64,000 nucleotides of DNA from Leidyana gryllorum EB-2025a (Eukaryota; Apicomplexa), in NCBI GenBank assembly GCA_048772705.1, contig JBLWGC010000204.1, positions 111,884 through 175,883 of the forward strand, written 5' to 3'. Shown one piece after another: positions 31,063-41,897 of this stretch. Positions within the stretch are counted from its first letter, which is position 1. Each line of letters begins with the position of its first letter. The notes beneath the pieces are model-generated. The model ran no database searches. It worked only from the letters and a program-made list of their open reading frames with translations, and had not been told where the DNA came from. Both the position numbers and the translations under genes were made by a program.

Positions 31063-33748
31063 TCACCCGATACTGGCCATGTCTCGTGGGGTGGGGGCAG
31101 TGGTGGTGGTGCCTCCCGGGCCCGTTGCTGGTTGAGGTTTCTGCTTTGAGGCGGGATGGTTAGCCAATTCCTGGGGAACGATATTATTGGTGGAGACCAA
31201 TAAATTCTTGAGGTCGTAGAACAGTCCATTGTCATCTTCCGTGACGAAACTGATCGCGAGACCTTTCTTTCCGGCGCGCCCAGTACGGCCTGATGGGAAA
31301 TTGTGGTTTGGTGAGGACGAGAATAAATAGTCAACTTACCAATCCTATGTGTGTAGCCCTCAATCTCCTTTGGCATATCGTAGTTCAAGACGAGCTGCAC
31401 GTCTTCCACATCGATACCACGGCCAGCGACGTCAGTGGCGACCAGAATGTCCATCTCGCCTTTCTTAAACTGGTCCAAGGAGGCCTCACGTATGTCCTGG
31501 GCTTTACCGCCGTGAAGTGCGACTGCTCGGAACCCTTCTCTTGAGAGAGTCCGTGCAATAACGTCCGCATTCTTCTTTTGATTAACGAATATGATGACCG
31601 GTGGAGGCGCTTCGGAGAGCACCTCGACGAGACGTTGTTTCTTGCGCGCCTCGGAGACAAACTCAAGTCGTTGCTCAATGGACTGCTTGCCCTGGCCAGG
31701 ATTGCCGATCGAGATGACTGACGGTTGTCGAAGATAGCGACGAGCGAGTCTCTCGACAGATGCGGGCATTGTAGCGGAAAACATTTGGGTTATACGATAG
31801 CGTCGGTATCCAGCCTTGGCCGCCAGTTCTTCTTCCAACACTCTATCGGCTTCATCACTCTTCATATTGCTGCTCGGGATTTGGTCCAATATCCAGTTGA
31901 CAATCTCCTCAAACCCAAGGTCAATCATTCGATCAGCCTCATCGAGAACGACATAGTTGCACTGGATGAGCACAGTGTATGCCTTTTCGAGGCAGTCTCT
32001 GATACGTCCAGGCGTGCCAATGACAATCTCCACTCCGCGACGGAGCTCAAAAGCCTGGACCTCTGCGCTGCGACCTCCAACGATGGCGACGGACCTAATC
32101 TCCAGTCGGCCACTAAACTTCTCAGTCTCATCCCGAATCTGTACCGCCAGTTCACGACTCGGAGCCAGAACGAGACCATATGGTCCCGACTGGGCTGTCT
32201 CGTCATTCAACCGTGGGAGACGGGCAACGTACGATAACATTGGTAGCATGAAAGCCGCGGTTTTACCGGAACCAGTCTCGGCAATGCCAATGAGATCACG
32301 CATTTCCATTGCGATGGGCATCGCCTGCATCTGAATAGGCGTCGGTGTCTCATAGCCCGCTTCCTTGATGGCGTTCAGAATCTCGGGGTGAAGACCCGAC
32401 TCGGACCATTGACGCACGGGATTAGGGACCCGTCCTCCTTTGACAAAGATAGAAAAGTCTTCTCTGAAGATACGCCAGTCGCGGTCGGTCATCTCTGCAG
32501 TGGTCTTCTTCGACCAGTGTCCGTCACCGAATTCATCATCGGAAAGATCCGCTTGAGCTGCTGCCATTTCATTGATAATCCTTTGATCACCAGTCAGATT
32601 GAGCACCGATAACGCTTCAACCAAATTCTCTCCCTCCAAACCCTCGGGATTGGCTGCCAGTTCCTCAAGTTTTTCACGTCTCTTCCGAGCTAATTGGTCG
32701 TAGAACATATTACGTCGTCGTTGATCGCGCACGTCTACTCCCGCGATGAAGCCTCTGCCAAACAGGAGCTGAGGCTCGTGACGCCGATGATACAGTGGGT
32801 TCAGATCTCCCTTTGTGGTGTCCTCACTATCATCCCAATCGAATTGGAATATATTACGGAACTTCTCAGACGGCTTCTGGACCTTTTTCTTCTCTTTTCG
32901 AGTCCCCAAGTATTGCTCACGGATTTGTTCCTTCTCCTTCTCTTCCTGTAACTTCAACCTCTCGACTTCAGTGAGCCCAGCGTATTCATCATCTTCACTA
33001 TTTCTTCGTTTGCGTCTTCCGTTGCCATTCTCTTTACTGTGCCTCCCCTCAGCCTCTTCTGTCTCGCGCCTCTTGCGTTCCTCCTCTTTCCGACGACGCT
33101 CCGTCTCGGCCTCTTGTTGCCGTCTCGCCCGTTCCTCGGCCGTTGCTCGGGCCTCCCGAGTGAAAAACTCGGTCCGCTTCTGAGCGAGTTGCTCCTCCTG
33201 CTGCTTCTGCGTCAATGCCGCTTGTGCGGCCTCCTGCGCCTTCAGTGCCTCTCTCTGGGCTTTGGTCAAAAACCGAACTCCGCCACCAACGACGACTGGA
33301 GGCGGTACTGCGGCTGCTGGGGGAGTGATGCCGCTGGCAGTCTGCTGAAAGGAGAAATACGCCATATGTCTCACAGCCGCCTCTCATTGCTCACCTTGAG
33401 CACTGTTGGTCTTGTGTCAACCTGACGTGGCGGTGACGTCTCGGAATTGGGCGGGGTGGGCTCTGAGACGGGCGGAAGGGCACCGTCCATGGGCGAGGGG
33501 GGCTCATAGCGCCGTTTACGAGATGGTTGCGCATAGTCGCGCCGACGTCTGTCGTCTGGTGACCCTCCTCGTCTGCGAGACGGACGGCGTGGCGAGGGTT
33601 GTCTTCTTCTGGGTGGTGGGGGCGACCTGCGGCGTCTTTTCACTTCGTGGTGGTATTCTGACTCGTTGTCAGAAGCGTCTCGGTAGCGGCGACGAGGTCT
33701 ACGGTCCTCTTCTCCGCCGGAGGATGACAACTCTCCGTCCTCGGCCAT
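31063..33748 (-). CDS. DDX23: DEAD-box pre-mRNA splicing helicase PRP28/DDX23
   Basis: Prp28/DDX23 is the U5 snRNP-associated helicase that swaps U1 for U6 at the 5' splice site. Exons: 33748-33395, 33344-31340, 31289-31063; both introns 50 bp; 861 residues. The N-terminus is RS/RP-rich; then [19 protein letters not shown] and [20 protein letters not shown] are diagnostic for DDX23. Helicase motifs: Q motif [28 protein letters not shown], Ia APSRELA, Ib [52 protein letters not shown] (completed across the second intron). Length and architecture are full. It runs on the same strand as the secreted proline-rich gene upstream. Confidence 0.95.
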
Positions 33749-33755
33749 TTATTGC

Positions 33756-33765
33756 CACTTTTTTG
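33756..33765 (+). promoter_or_regulatory. T6 box upstream of DDX23
   Basis: CACTTTTTTG lies 8 bp upstream of the DDX23 ATG, on the strand opposite to the gene, as at the LENG1-like gene. Regulatory role inferred from recurrence. Confidence 0.25.
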
Positions 33766-33862
33766 TATTCGATTGTGTTAGTGTAGTTCATTGAGGCTTA
33801 AGGAACGGCAATGACAAATCAATAGTACATGCTGACTGGAAAGTGCAGACGTAAAAATCAAA

Positions 33863-34549
33863 TTAGAAGAGGGGAGCACGAAGCAGTCCAGCGCCGTACG
33901 GAGCAGCAGCAGCATAGGGGAGGGTGAAGGAAGGAGCAGGGACAGCACCCTTCTTGGTGGATTGGGTCGGGATACCCATGGCCATAGGGCGCACCACAGG
34001 CATGACCGGGACCACAGGGGCAACAGGGATCACGAAACCGCCCTTCTTGCCCAAAGCACGGAAGCCAACATGGCCCTTCTTGGTGGGCACAGGGGGGGTG
34101 ATCTTGACCGGGGGAGCAGGAGCAATGTGCTTCACGGGAGGAGGAGACACGATGACCTGTTTGATCACAGGAGCCAAGGGAGCGGGAGTTTTCTTGGTGG
34201 GCTGAGGGATGGGGAAGACCGGAACAGGCGGGGGGCCGAAAGCGCGAGGAGCGACGGGGAAGAAGGGGAACCAGCCGCCACGCTTCTTGCCCAGGAATCT
34301 CTGGAAAACATGAGGTCCACCCTTCTTGGTCGGGGGGGGAGCCACGTAGATCGGCTCATGAACAGTGCCGGCCTGAGTAGGCACGTTCTTTGTCAGCTGA
34401 AGAGGAGTAGTCAGACCCTTGACGGGGACTCTGAACATAGGAGCAAAGAAACCGCCATATTTCTTCTTGCCGAGCTCACGGGTTTCCGCAGCAACTTCCT
34501 CACCCTTGGCGAGGGTCAGAAGAGCAAAAGTCAAACCAATGAAACGCAT
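33863..34549 (-). CDS. secreted proline-rich protein with lysine-glycine repeats
   Basis: Not recognised. A 228-residue frame starting with a clear signal peptide (MRFIGLTFALLTLAKG); the frame continues upstream to 34696 but the signal peptide fixes the start. The mature part is very rich in Pro, Val and Lys. Two recurring elements are seen: LGKKKYGGFF, LGKKRGGWFPF, LGKKGGF (three times) and T-K-K-G/T (five times), spaced by Pro/Val runs. Basic pairs followed by GG-aromatic could be processing sites of a precursor, or lysines for cross-linking in a wall or matrix protein; both are inference. No introns. Confidence 0.65.
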   Translation of the reverse strand: MRFIGLTFALLTLAKGEEVAAETRELGKKKYGGFFAPMFRVPVKGLTTPLQLTKNVPTQAGTVHEPIYVAPPPTKKGGPHVFQRFLGKKRGGWFPFFPVAPRAFGPPPVPVFPIPQPTKKTPAPLAPVIKQVIVSPPPVKHIAPAPPVKITPPVPTKKGHVGFRALGKKGGFVIPVAPVVPVMPVVRPMAMGIPTQSTKKGAVPAPSFTLPYAAAAPYGAGLLRAPLF

Positions 34550-34837
34550 CGTCTGCTTGAAATACGTTGGTCTCTGTAAGGTGCACTCGCACTCACAATT
34601 TACGCACACTCTCGGGTGCACCCTAAGAGTAAAAGTGAGTACTCTGCCGACGACGGAGAGTGTAAATAACGCGGCTGTCCCACAGCAGAGGTTCACAAAG
34701 TTGATATATTAACCAGTGGGGTCAACTGTGACTGAGTATAGTCCCATGGTTCGACAGTTACCGATTCTGTGCTGTGGGTCGGGAGAGTTAGCGTGCCAAA
34801 AGAACATAATTTGAAGGTCAAAATTTCCTGACAGGGA

Positions 34838-37800
34838 ATGCGCGCAGTCTGCCGAGTACCCAAGACGCGCTCTCGAGATGGCGTCAGTCGATTACTGGCG
34901 ATCGCCATCAGTAGCAGCATGTGGGATAGTTTGGTCAATCACGCCTCCGAAGTTTATGAAGAAATAGCCGATACTCAGAGAGACACCATCTCTGAGGCTG
35001 TGACACCCAAAGTGGCAACGGCTGAGACTAATGATGTGTCTGAGAGTCAGCAAAAGAGCGCTGATGTTGGTGAGATTGCAGTTGCGACGATCGATCATTC
35101 TGACGCACAACCGAAAGGGGCAGCTTCCTCGATCGACGATTCTAAGGGACAACCGAAAGGGGCAGCTTCCTCGTGTGAAAAACCTGTGGTTCCACTCGGC
35201 CCCCTCTTAAACGACGAAAGAGTCGCGGCTGAGGTGCTGATGGCGCTCAGAACACCTCAACCTCCCCCCTCCACCAGAAGACCCCAACCTCGTCGCTCCG
35301 CCAAGAAGCCGATTCCACATGTTATAAATCTTGTTGAAGCAATCTGGGGAAAGCCCTGGACAAGGAACTTTTGGAAAATCGATCTACAAGAGTGTACGCG
35401 GCCGCCGTGGACTGGGAGTGTTATTGTCGATACTTCTGGAGATCCATCACGGCCAGTTCAAGTTGTTGATTTGGATGGCAAAATTGCCGCTCAAAAAGCA
35501 CGGGAGAGGTTGCTGCAGCAAGAGGTCTCACCCTGTGTCATCTCTTGGAATGAGGAAGACCCGCAGAGGGAGATAGTGGACCTTCCCGTGACACAAAGTG
35601 AGACTGAGGAGGCCGCTGCCGAACTTCCCGAGGCACACTGTGTGACGGATGAGGCCCCCGTCGAACTCTCTGTGACACTAAGTGTGACAGAGGAGGCAAT
35701 GGTGTTGGATGAAGCTGACAAGACAGTGGATGATGAGGCGTCAGTAACGCGATGTGATCCGGAACACTTGGAATTGAGCTATAGAGAGAGCGAGAGGGGA
35801 CGAGGAATATTCCTCAGGGTCAAGCCGATCAACGAAACAGAGACGAACGTTAGTGGCGATCGAGTGGCAAAGCCAACAAAGCAGAAAGCTCTGAAGCGGC
35901 GCAGCTCTGTCTTGGATGTGGATGAAGCTGCAAAGAGGAGTAAAAATCAGCTTTTCATCCTGCTCACTGCTGATCAGGACAAAGAGGTCGCCAAAGGACG
36001 TGTGGGTTGGATGATTCGCGACTCTGAGGAGGTATCACAAACGCCAAAGAGTGTTGAAAATCGCTCGCTTGTGATGGACAATAAGCAGTATTATGCGATG
36101 GTCAGAGAAGGATTGGAGGCGGCCGGCAAACCGAAGAGTTGGGTTAAGTACTTTCATCCTCATTACGCATATGAGTTCCTGTCTCGGCCGAGAACACCCG
36201 ACAATTATTGTCTGTTCGCCCCCCCCTTTGACAAGAGGCCACTGGATGTCTTGCTGCTGGGCGGCAGCTGCTACTGCTCAAATTTTGAACAATTCGTCAA
36301 GACTATCTTTCAGTGGATGGCTCGGAACAGATGTCCGGGAGTGTGGTCAGCGATGGATAATATTTGTCGAGCTGTGGTGGATACCCATCCCGAGCTGCGG
36401 CAATGGCAGCGGGCAATGTGGCAGCTGGACACAGTTCCGTTCAAATTGTCCGATGACAGTATGCCCGAGAGAAAGGAGTGTCTGATCTGGCGATTGGAGC
36501 AGATGGGGATTGATAGCGTCTGGGCCACAAGACTCGCCACTCTCGTACAGCGGCTGCTCATTGAGGCCCGTGCACAAGTGCCAATTAGCATTGAATCAGA
36601 CGTATTTGATCAGGAAGAGATACTCGCGAGCACTTTGGACCAAATCTGGAGATTAGCTCTCCACGCCCACATGCGAAATTATCCTCTCTATCCCTTTCAA
36701 CGGACCGAAAAGTTCTTCTTGGATCAAGTCAGCGACTGTGCAGTGCCTCCTGAGGCCATAGTCCAGCGTGAAGCACCCAACCCGGCAGCCTTCTACAAAA
36801 GAGCGAAAGTTTACTTGCTTTCACCAAGTATGCAAATCAAAACACCCAAAATCGACAGTAACTACGAGATTAAGGAATGTAGAAGAATTGAGGAAGAATT
36901 ATTCGCGCCCAGAGTTCCGGCCACAATCCGAGTGGCGAAACGCTATTTCTATAACTTCCTTCGTCATACTTTCGAGAAATTCGATCTAAAGCTCAGCATC
37001 CTCGGAGAGTTTGAGGATTTCACAATCCACGCCGCTGTCGCAGCAATGAATGAGCTGCACGCTTTCGCGCATTGCTCAAAGGGAGGCAAACTCCTGAGAG
37101 GGTCCGCCTTCATGAAGGGAGGCCGACAGAAAGGCGTTTCACGCCCCAGAGACAATTTCTTTCTCTACCTGTGGCGGACTGTGTGCCAAACGCAGTTTCT
37201 CAAACTGGACCAGCTATTGATTCGCGATGAGGAAGAGGGCGAGGAATGGCGCATTACTCGTATGAAACAGTATTACGAGGGCAATGTTACCAATAAGGTG
37301 ACCCCCCAAAGCGGGGCAGATCCCGAGTCCTCTCAGGAGAACACAGAGGGTGACTCCACTGTGGAGAATGTGGGTCAGCACCAGATAGAAGCCCTTTATA
37401 GCTTGGACCAGGCAATCCCGAGAACTTCCACGGCCTACTGGGACGAGACACGACAAGAGTTGTTATCCGACCCGGATGGGCCGGGCATCGAGGCTCTGAG
37501 CTTCTACTTACCGATCAGTCACCCGATGTTATTACAGAGCAGGTTTTTCGGAAAGGTGAGGGCTGGTCAGTGTCCGACAATGTGGCTGAGGCCGGACTTC
37601 TCTCCACTGTTCTTTGAGATCGACCCCGACACGAAGAACCCCAGCTGTGATCTGGCGTGCTTGAGGTTCTTGCGAACCCCACTCGTACTAGACAGTATTC
37701 CGGAGGTGGGCTTGCATATGCTAACGTCAGACTCTGCCGTCGTACTCGAGACACCAATCGACGTTCTGAAGAAACAGGTGCACAACCTGATGTGGCGGAT

Positions 37801-38575
37801 GCGTCGTTGGGGGTTGGCCGATCCGATGCCAGAGAGGCTCGCGAAGATGGTAATTAGGGCTCTGCAGGAGCTGCGCGAGGACAGGCCACGAGTCGTTCCG
37901 ACCCGTGAGACCGACGGGGAGACTATCTATGATCGAAAGTGGAACCAATGGTTTTATACTTATATCTTCAAATGTTGTTTCAATCACGCGTCTCGCCACC
38001 AAGCTGAAGTCATCGATGACCAGGTTTGGGAAAAGTTCCTGGAGCAGTTTGGGTACACCCCCACAGAGCTCGAGAGCAATCCGCCAAAGCAAATCTCTCA
38101 CAAGCGAGTGATTAAGGCCAAAGCTTATGTGCCGTTGAAGAGTCTCACTGAGGACTTTCCCGCCCTCAATTCGCTCATCAGCACCGAGAACATCCCAGAG
38201 AAATTCGATATGTTGTTTTTGGAGAAGTTTCATCAGATCCTCCTGGACGGCCTGCCGCGCTATAAGCGAAAAATCCAAAAGACAAGCACGAAATTGCCAG
38301 TTGGCATAATGACTGCTATCTTGGGGCGCCCAATACTGGAAGGAATGATCATTTTGAACCACATCACAGTCACTTTGGAGGGCAAACCGCTCTTCACATA
38401 CTACCCAAAGTCAAGACTGTATCATAGAGTGTGCGACCGGGAGAAGCAAACTGACGATCTGATGGGCATCAGCGACGTGCAAACTCAGACCAACAATCCT
38501 GACGAACCCATGGAAATCGGCCAGTCTGAATGTGCAAAGCAACCTATGGCTTCCCAATATAGCAATGAAAGTTAA
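34838..38575 (+). CDS. ORFan family member A, 1245 residues, two domain copies
   Basis: Not recognised. A single intronless frame; ATG 34838 or ATG 34919 (MWDSLVNHASEVYEE) could start it. Residues 1-300 are acidic and low-complexity with short direct repeats (DSKGQPKGAASS; PVTQSETEEAA-like). Two copies of a helical domain follow. Copy 1, about residues 415-620: LDVLLLGGSCYCSNF, CPGVWSAMDNICR, VPFKLSDDSMPERKECLIWR, LEQMGIDSVWATRLATLVQR. Copy 2, about 900-1110: AVVLETPIDVLKKQVHNLMW, RMRRWGLADPMPERLAK, RPRVVPTRETDGETIYD, FLEQFGYTPTELE, AYVPLKSLTEDFPALNSLI. Genes B-E downstream share the same domain. No signal peptide or membrane segment. First of a head-to-tail array. Confidence 0.7.
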   Translation: MRAVCRVPKTRSRDGVSRLLAIAISSSMWDSLVNHASEVYEEIADTQRDTISEAVTPKVATAETNDVSESQQKSADVGEIAVATIDHSDAQPKGAASSIDDSKGQPKGAASSCEKPVVPLGPLLNDERVAAEVLMALRTPQPPPSTRRPQPRRSAKKPIPHVINLVEAIWGKPWTRNFWKIDLQECTRPPWTGSVIVDTSGDPSRPVQVVDLDGKIAAQKARERLLQQEVSPCVISWNEEDPQREIVDLPVTQSETEEAAAELPEAHCVTDEAPVELSVTLSVTEEAMVLDEADKTVDDEASVTRCDPEHLELSYRESERGRGIFLRVKPINETETNVSGDRVAKPTKQKALKRRSSVLDVDEAAKRSKNQLFILLTADQDKEVAKGRVGWMIRDSEEVSQTPKSVENRSLVMDNKQYYAMVREGLEAAGKPKSWVKYFHPHYAYEFLSRPRTPDNYCLFAPPFDKRPLDVLLLGGSCYCSNFEQFVKTIFQWMARNRCPGVWSAMDNICRAVVDTHPELRQWQRAMWQLDTVPFKLSDDSMPERKECLIWRLEQMGIDSVWATRLATLVQRLLIEARAQVPISIESDVFDQEEILASTLDQIWRLALHAHMRNYPLYPFQRTEKFFLDQVSDCAVPPEAIVQREAPNPAAFYKRAKVYLLSPSMQIKTPKIDSNYEIKECRRIEEELFAPRVPATIRVAKRYFYNFLRHTFEKFDLKLSILGEFEDFTIHAAVAAMNELHAFAHCSKGGKLLRGSAFMKGGRQKGVSRPRDNFFLYLWRTVCQTQFLKLDQLLIRDEEEGEEWRITRMKQYYEGNVTNKVTPQSGADPESSQENTEGDSTVENVGQHQIEALYSLDQAIPRTSTAYWDETRQELLSDPDGPGIEALSFYLPISHPMLLQSRFFGKVRAGQCPTMWLRPDFSPLFFEIDPDTKNPSCDLACLRFLRTPLVLDSIPEVGLHMLTSDSAVVLETPIDVLKKQVHNLMWRMRRWGLADPMPERLAKMVIRALQELREDRPRVVPTRETDGETIYDRKWNQWFYTYIFKCCFNHASRHQAEVIDDQVWEKFLEQFGYTPTELESNPPKQISHKRVIKAKAYVPLKSLTEDFPALNSLISTENIPEKFDMLFLEKFHQILLDGLPRYKRKIQKTSTKLPVGIMTAILGRPILEGMIILNHITVTLEGKPLFTYYPKSRLYHRVCDREKQTDDLMGISDVQTQTNNPDEPMEIGQSECAKQPMASQYSNES

Positions 38576-38892
38576 CTCCCAATCACACATTAAGACTCAA
38601 TCGCACCTCGAAAGTCTTGAATCTCGCGAAAGTTGAAAACCAGTTTTCCCCTCCCAGTGATTTTGTCCGCCTCAACCGCAATACGATAACAGATCACCCG
38701 CTCGGAATGAGCAAAAAGATAAACATCTCAAAAGGAGTGGATTGTCCCCCACAAAAGTCTTATGGGAAGGCTGAGGGGGACGTGGAGGACAGCTGACCAC
38801 ACGCAGCATAAAGGTGTAGGTCTGTTGAGAGCGGTTGTTGGCTGTGCGCTCCTCCCCGACTGCCTGTCAGTTACCGACGAAATGAGAAATCA
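38576..38892. other. spacer between ORFan A and B
   Basis: I see no gene or repeat here; it presumably holds the 3' end of A and the promoter of B. Confidence 0.4.
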
Positions 38893-39539
38893 ATGCAACT
38901 CGGGCCCTCCCCTCCACTTTTAGAACAACCTGATTTTGGTAACACTTCTGAAGTACCCCTCATCACGGTCAAAAGCGAAATCCTCTCGCCAGACAGCTCG
39001 CCAATTCATTTCAACGATGTCGCCCTCTCGGCCGACATTTGGGAGTTGGCCGAACCCGGCCTTTCTCCGCCTCCAGAAGATTTGGCAAAGATGCTGGAAG
39101 ACTTTTGTACAGAGGCGTTGGAGAACGCCTTGATACTCGACAACGCCACGTTGGGGCCATGTAGGCGACCGACACAGGGCTCAACATCGCCGTCCAGCCA
39201 CTCTGGTTGCTGGGACGCACCTCAGCTTGGAAGAAAGACCACAAGACACTCTTACACCCCAATACCAGTACAACGAGAGAAAGCAATCGAAGCTCTCTTC
39301 GCCACCCTCGCCCCGTTTCTGTGGGAGCCAATTCCGAGTGTCCCTCGGACGACACCAAAGAAGGAATCTCCGCCCAATGGGAAGAGTCCGTCACCAAGAT
39401 GGGAGAAGTCAGGAGCAGAAGGCCATCAGACAGGCGCATTCGGCCGGACGGAGTGCCTGAATTATCGACGAGAAGCGGGCTAACTTATGACGAGAAATTC
39501 ACAGGACTTTACAAGCGGTGGTGGGAGCACTGCAAATAA
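38893..39539 (+). pseudogene. 5' part of ORFan B, frame-disrupted
   Basis: Frame 1 from ATG 38893 (MQLGPSPPLLEQPDFGN) is open to 39483 with an acidic, Pro/Ser-rich start like those of D; frame 3 is open to TAA 39537-39539 and ends YKRWWEHCK, then runs directly and in frame into ATG 39540 of the B domain. Either the upstream part is a decayed N-terminus with one frameshift and one stop, or it is unrelated. Gene A's and D's uninterrupted plan (acidic start, then domain) favours decay. Confidence 0.4.
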
Positions 39540-40517
39540 ATGCTTTGGTATTATGGCGGCAGCCCTGATTGGGTGCGGTTCTGTGCTCCTCTTTCCGGGA
39601 TCCGACCCTTTCGCTATGCGGCCATATCGGCCGCGAAGGCTTTGAAAGTGAAGATTGAGTTGGAGAAAGTGGTTAAGGAGTTGGTGCGAGACCCCTTGAA
39701 GAATCGCGTTCAAGGACTAACCGCAGGTCCGTCGTTGTCCGAGCCGACAGCAAGTGTGGTGGATGATATCACCGCTGACACTGTGCTCGAGTATGACGTA
39801 CAACGGCGCAGAAATCGACTGTTACTCGTTCTCCATACACCCGAGCCAGTCTTGAGAGAGCAACTGGAGTGTCTCCGAACTCGATTGATGTGGTGCGGAT
39901 TGCCAGCAAGGAAGGCTTCAGATTGGGTAGATATGGTGGAGAAGTCGCTGAGACGGCTTCGGAGGGGTCAGGCTCGGGTCATTCCGTGCGAAGATATGTA
40001 TCAGTTAGCATGGAGGAGATTCTTCTTGGAGTATCAGCTGATGCATCGAGCCTCCTGTCAGCCCCAAACGTGGGAGCTAATTCTCTCGTCCAAGTTTTGG
40101 CAAAGCTGTATGAAGAAGATTGGGCTGGAGCCTTGTGGCCCTATGGAAGTGACTGTACAGGTGCCTTTAACACTGATTATGAACACATTCCCCTCCTTGC
40201 ACTCAATGCTCACCGAAGGAGGAGGGAAAACCATATTCCTGGAACCCTTCAGTGCTGCATTGGAATCGAGTTTGAACGCGTATGTCGCGATCGGGAAGGA
40301 TCGACAGGCTCTCAAGAGCCCCTTTCTAACCCAGCCGGCAGCCAAGCTGTTGCACGACCAGCGGGCGTGCCTCCAACGCCTGACACTCCGTCGGATGGAG
40401 GTCACCGACGACGATTACAATGTGCTGATTGCCTATGGTTGCATGGCAAGCTGGGACACTCTCGCTCCTTTTATCTCGCTGGCAGCCTGGGAAGAGATCG
40501 ACGATTGTGGGGGCTGA
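39540..40517 (+). CDS. ORFan family member B, domain part
   Basis: Not recognised; homologous to A, C, D and E. The 325-residue frame carries one domain copy: LLLVLHTPEPVLREQLECL, RLMWCGLPARKASDWVDMVE, QARVIPCEDMYQLAWRRFFL, FWQSCMKKIGLEPCGPMEVT, VQVPLTLIMNTFPSLHSML. The A(R)V(V/I)P-E-D-(M/I)-(F/Y) core is shared with C and D. The ATG follows a stop codon with no gap, so this may be the surviving 3' part of a longer gene (see 38893-39539). The C-terminus after residue 290 does not resemble A and may have shifted frame. Confidence 0.5.
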   Translation: MLWYYGGSPDWVRFCAPLSGIRPFRYAAISAAKALKVKIELEKVVKELVRDPLKNRVQGLTAGPSLSEPTASVVDDITADTVLEYDVQRRRNRLLLVLHTPEPVLREQLECLRTRLMWCGLPARKASDWVDMVEKSLRRLRRGQARVIPCEDMYQLAWRRFFLEYQLMHRASCQPQTWELILSSKFWQSCMKKIGLEPCGPMEVTVQVPLTLIMNTFPSLHSMLTEGGGKTIFLEPFSAALESSLNAYVAIGKDRQALKSPFLTQPAAKLLHDQRACLQRLTLRRMEVTDDDYNVLIAYGCMASWDTLAPFISLAAWEEIDDCGG

Positions 40518-41841
40518 GTCCGTTTCTCGAGAAGCGTTCTCTGAGAAAAAGGAGGACTTCATCAGAACTTACTCCAATGGAGCAGGAGCAGTTGTGCAGG
40601 CACGCTGGCCGGTGACTGGCGAGGCGACCGATGATATTATCACCATCGAGACGGGAGAATGGTCTTCTTCCCCTATTAGTACTGTAATAATTGAGAAGAA
40701 CGGGGAGGAAGTTGAAGAGAGCCCCAGTTTGTGGGCCGATCACTGCGTGAAGTGGTGGCAGGATTTGAGAGAGAAAGAAGGATTGGAGCCGTTACTTCCT
40801 GCCTTTGCATGTGATGAGTGAAACTCCTCCGGACATCCCTTTCGAGGCATTGAAATGGCAGCAGATGTGGCTGACTAAGAGCATTGGGTTGTTGCAAGAG
40901 CCCTTCTGCATTAGCGACTCTCTCGAAGCGACTTGGGCGAGGCTCATGACCGACACACTTGGCGACCTCAGCGGGGGTAACGCCAATGACTCTGAACGGA
41001 TTGTGTTGCATACCCCGAATAGAGATTTTGAAGAACAGCTCAAATGGTTGTTGTACAGATGGTCTCTGGTTGTGAAAGATCAGGGCCGAGCCGAGAGAGA
41101 CGTTGAGACTGTGAGGGAGCAGTTGGAGAGACTTCGCCAGACAGAAGCTCGTGTGGTGCCCTTAGAGGACATTTACAGTCCGAAATGGCGAGGCTGGTTA
41201 CTACACTTCAATCTTTCAAACAGCTGGCCGGAATGACTTTAGATCTGAGACAACAGCTGCTTAACAGCGGTCCGTGGCGGAGTTTCCTGCACCGTGGTGG
41301 ATTCGAGGGTGCTGATCGTATTTTACCAGTCTCCATCTTATTACCCCTTCGTCGACTGCTCCGTCAATGGCCAGAACTGCAAAGACACCTGATCTATCAG
41401 AGCGGAACTTTCGGGTGCCAGAAAAGCTTTCACAGGGGGTTTACACGTTGTTTGAATCACCAGAAGGGCGGTGAAACCACAAACTCAACCCATCTGAGAG
41501 CTGGCCTACTCGAACTGATGCGCAGTCCAAATATGTGTAGCCCACATATCTCTGTGAAACACGTGTATATGGCGAGTAGTAATTACGAGCCTTATTTTGA
41601 GGTTGAGTTGGATACTGTGCCGAGCTTTGTGACGGAGACAGAGTCAAAAATGGGTATCGATGAATATTTAAGCAGCTTGAACGCCCTTTCAGAAGGGTCA
41701 TCGGGCACAATGTCCCAAAAACCATCAGAAATTTGGTCCGTCCAGGCCCTAACTCTCGATGAGGGTATGCAACATCGTCAACAGGAGTGCGACAAAGTCG
41801 CGTCGGACATTGAAGAGAAGCGTTGTTTACACTTTCGTTAG
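40518..41841 (+). pseudogene. ORFan family member C, broken by frameshifts
   Basis: Three successive frames cover one domain: to 40821 (SLWADHCVKWWQDL), 40805-41236 (IVLHTPNRDFEEQLKWLLYR, EARVVPLEDIYSPKWRGW) and 41185-41841 (WRSFLHRGGFEGADRILPVS, LLRQWPELQRHLIY). The last switch lies near 41230 and cannot be fixed by a GT-AG intron that I can see; D reads the same part without a break (MRGWRATHC...LLQRFGFEGG). So C is a decaying copy, a sequencing-error victim, or uses frameshifting. No start codon precedes the first frame outside B. Confidence 0.5.
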
Positions 41842-41897
41842 TTCCATACCCTCCAGTATCTTCCCGAGTTACAATGGTAAGCAAACCGAAATAGGCC

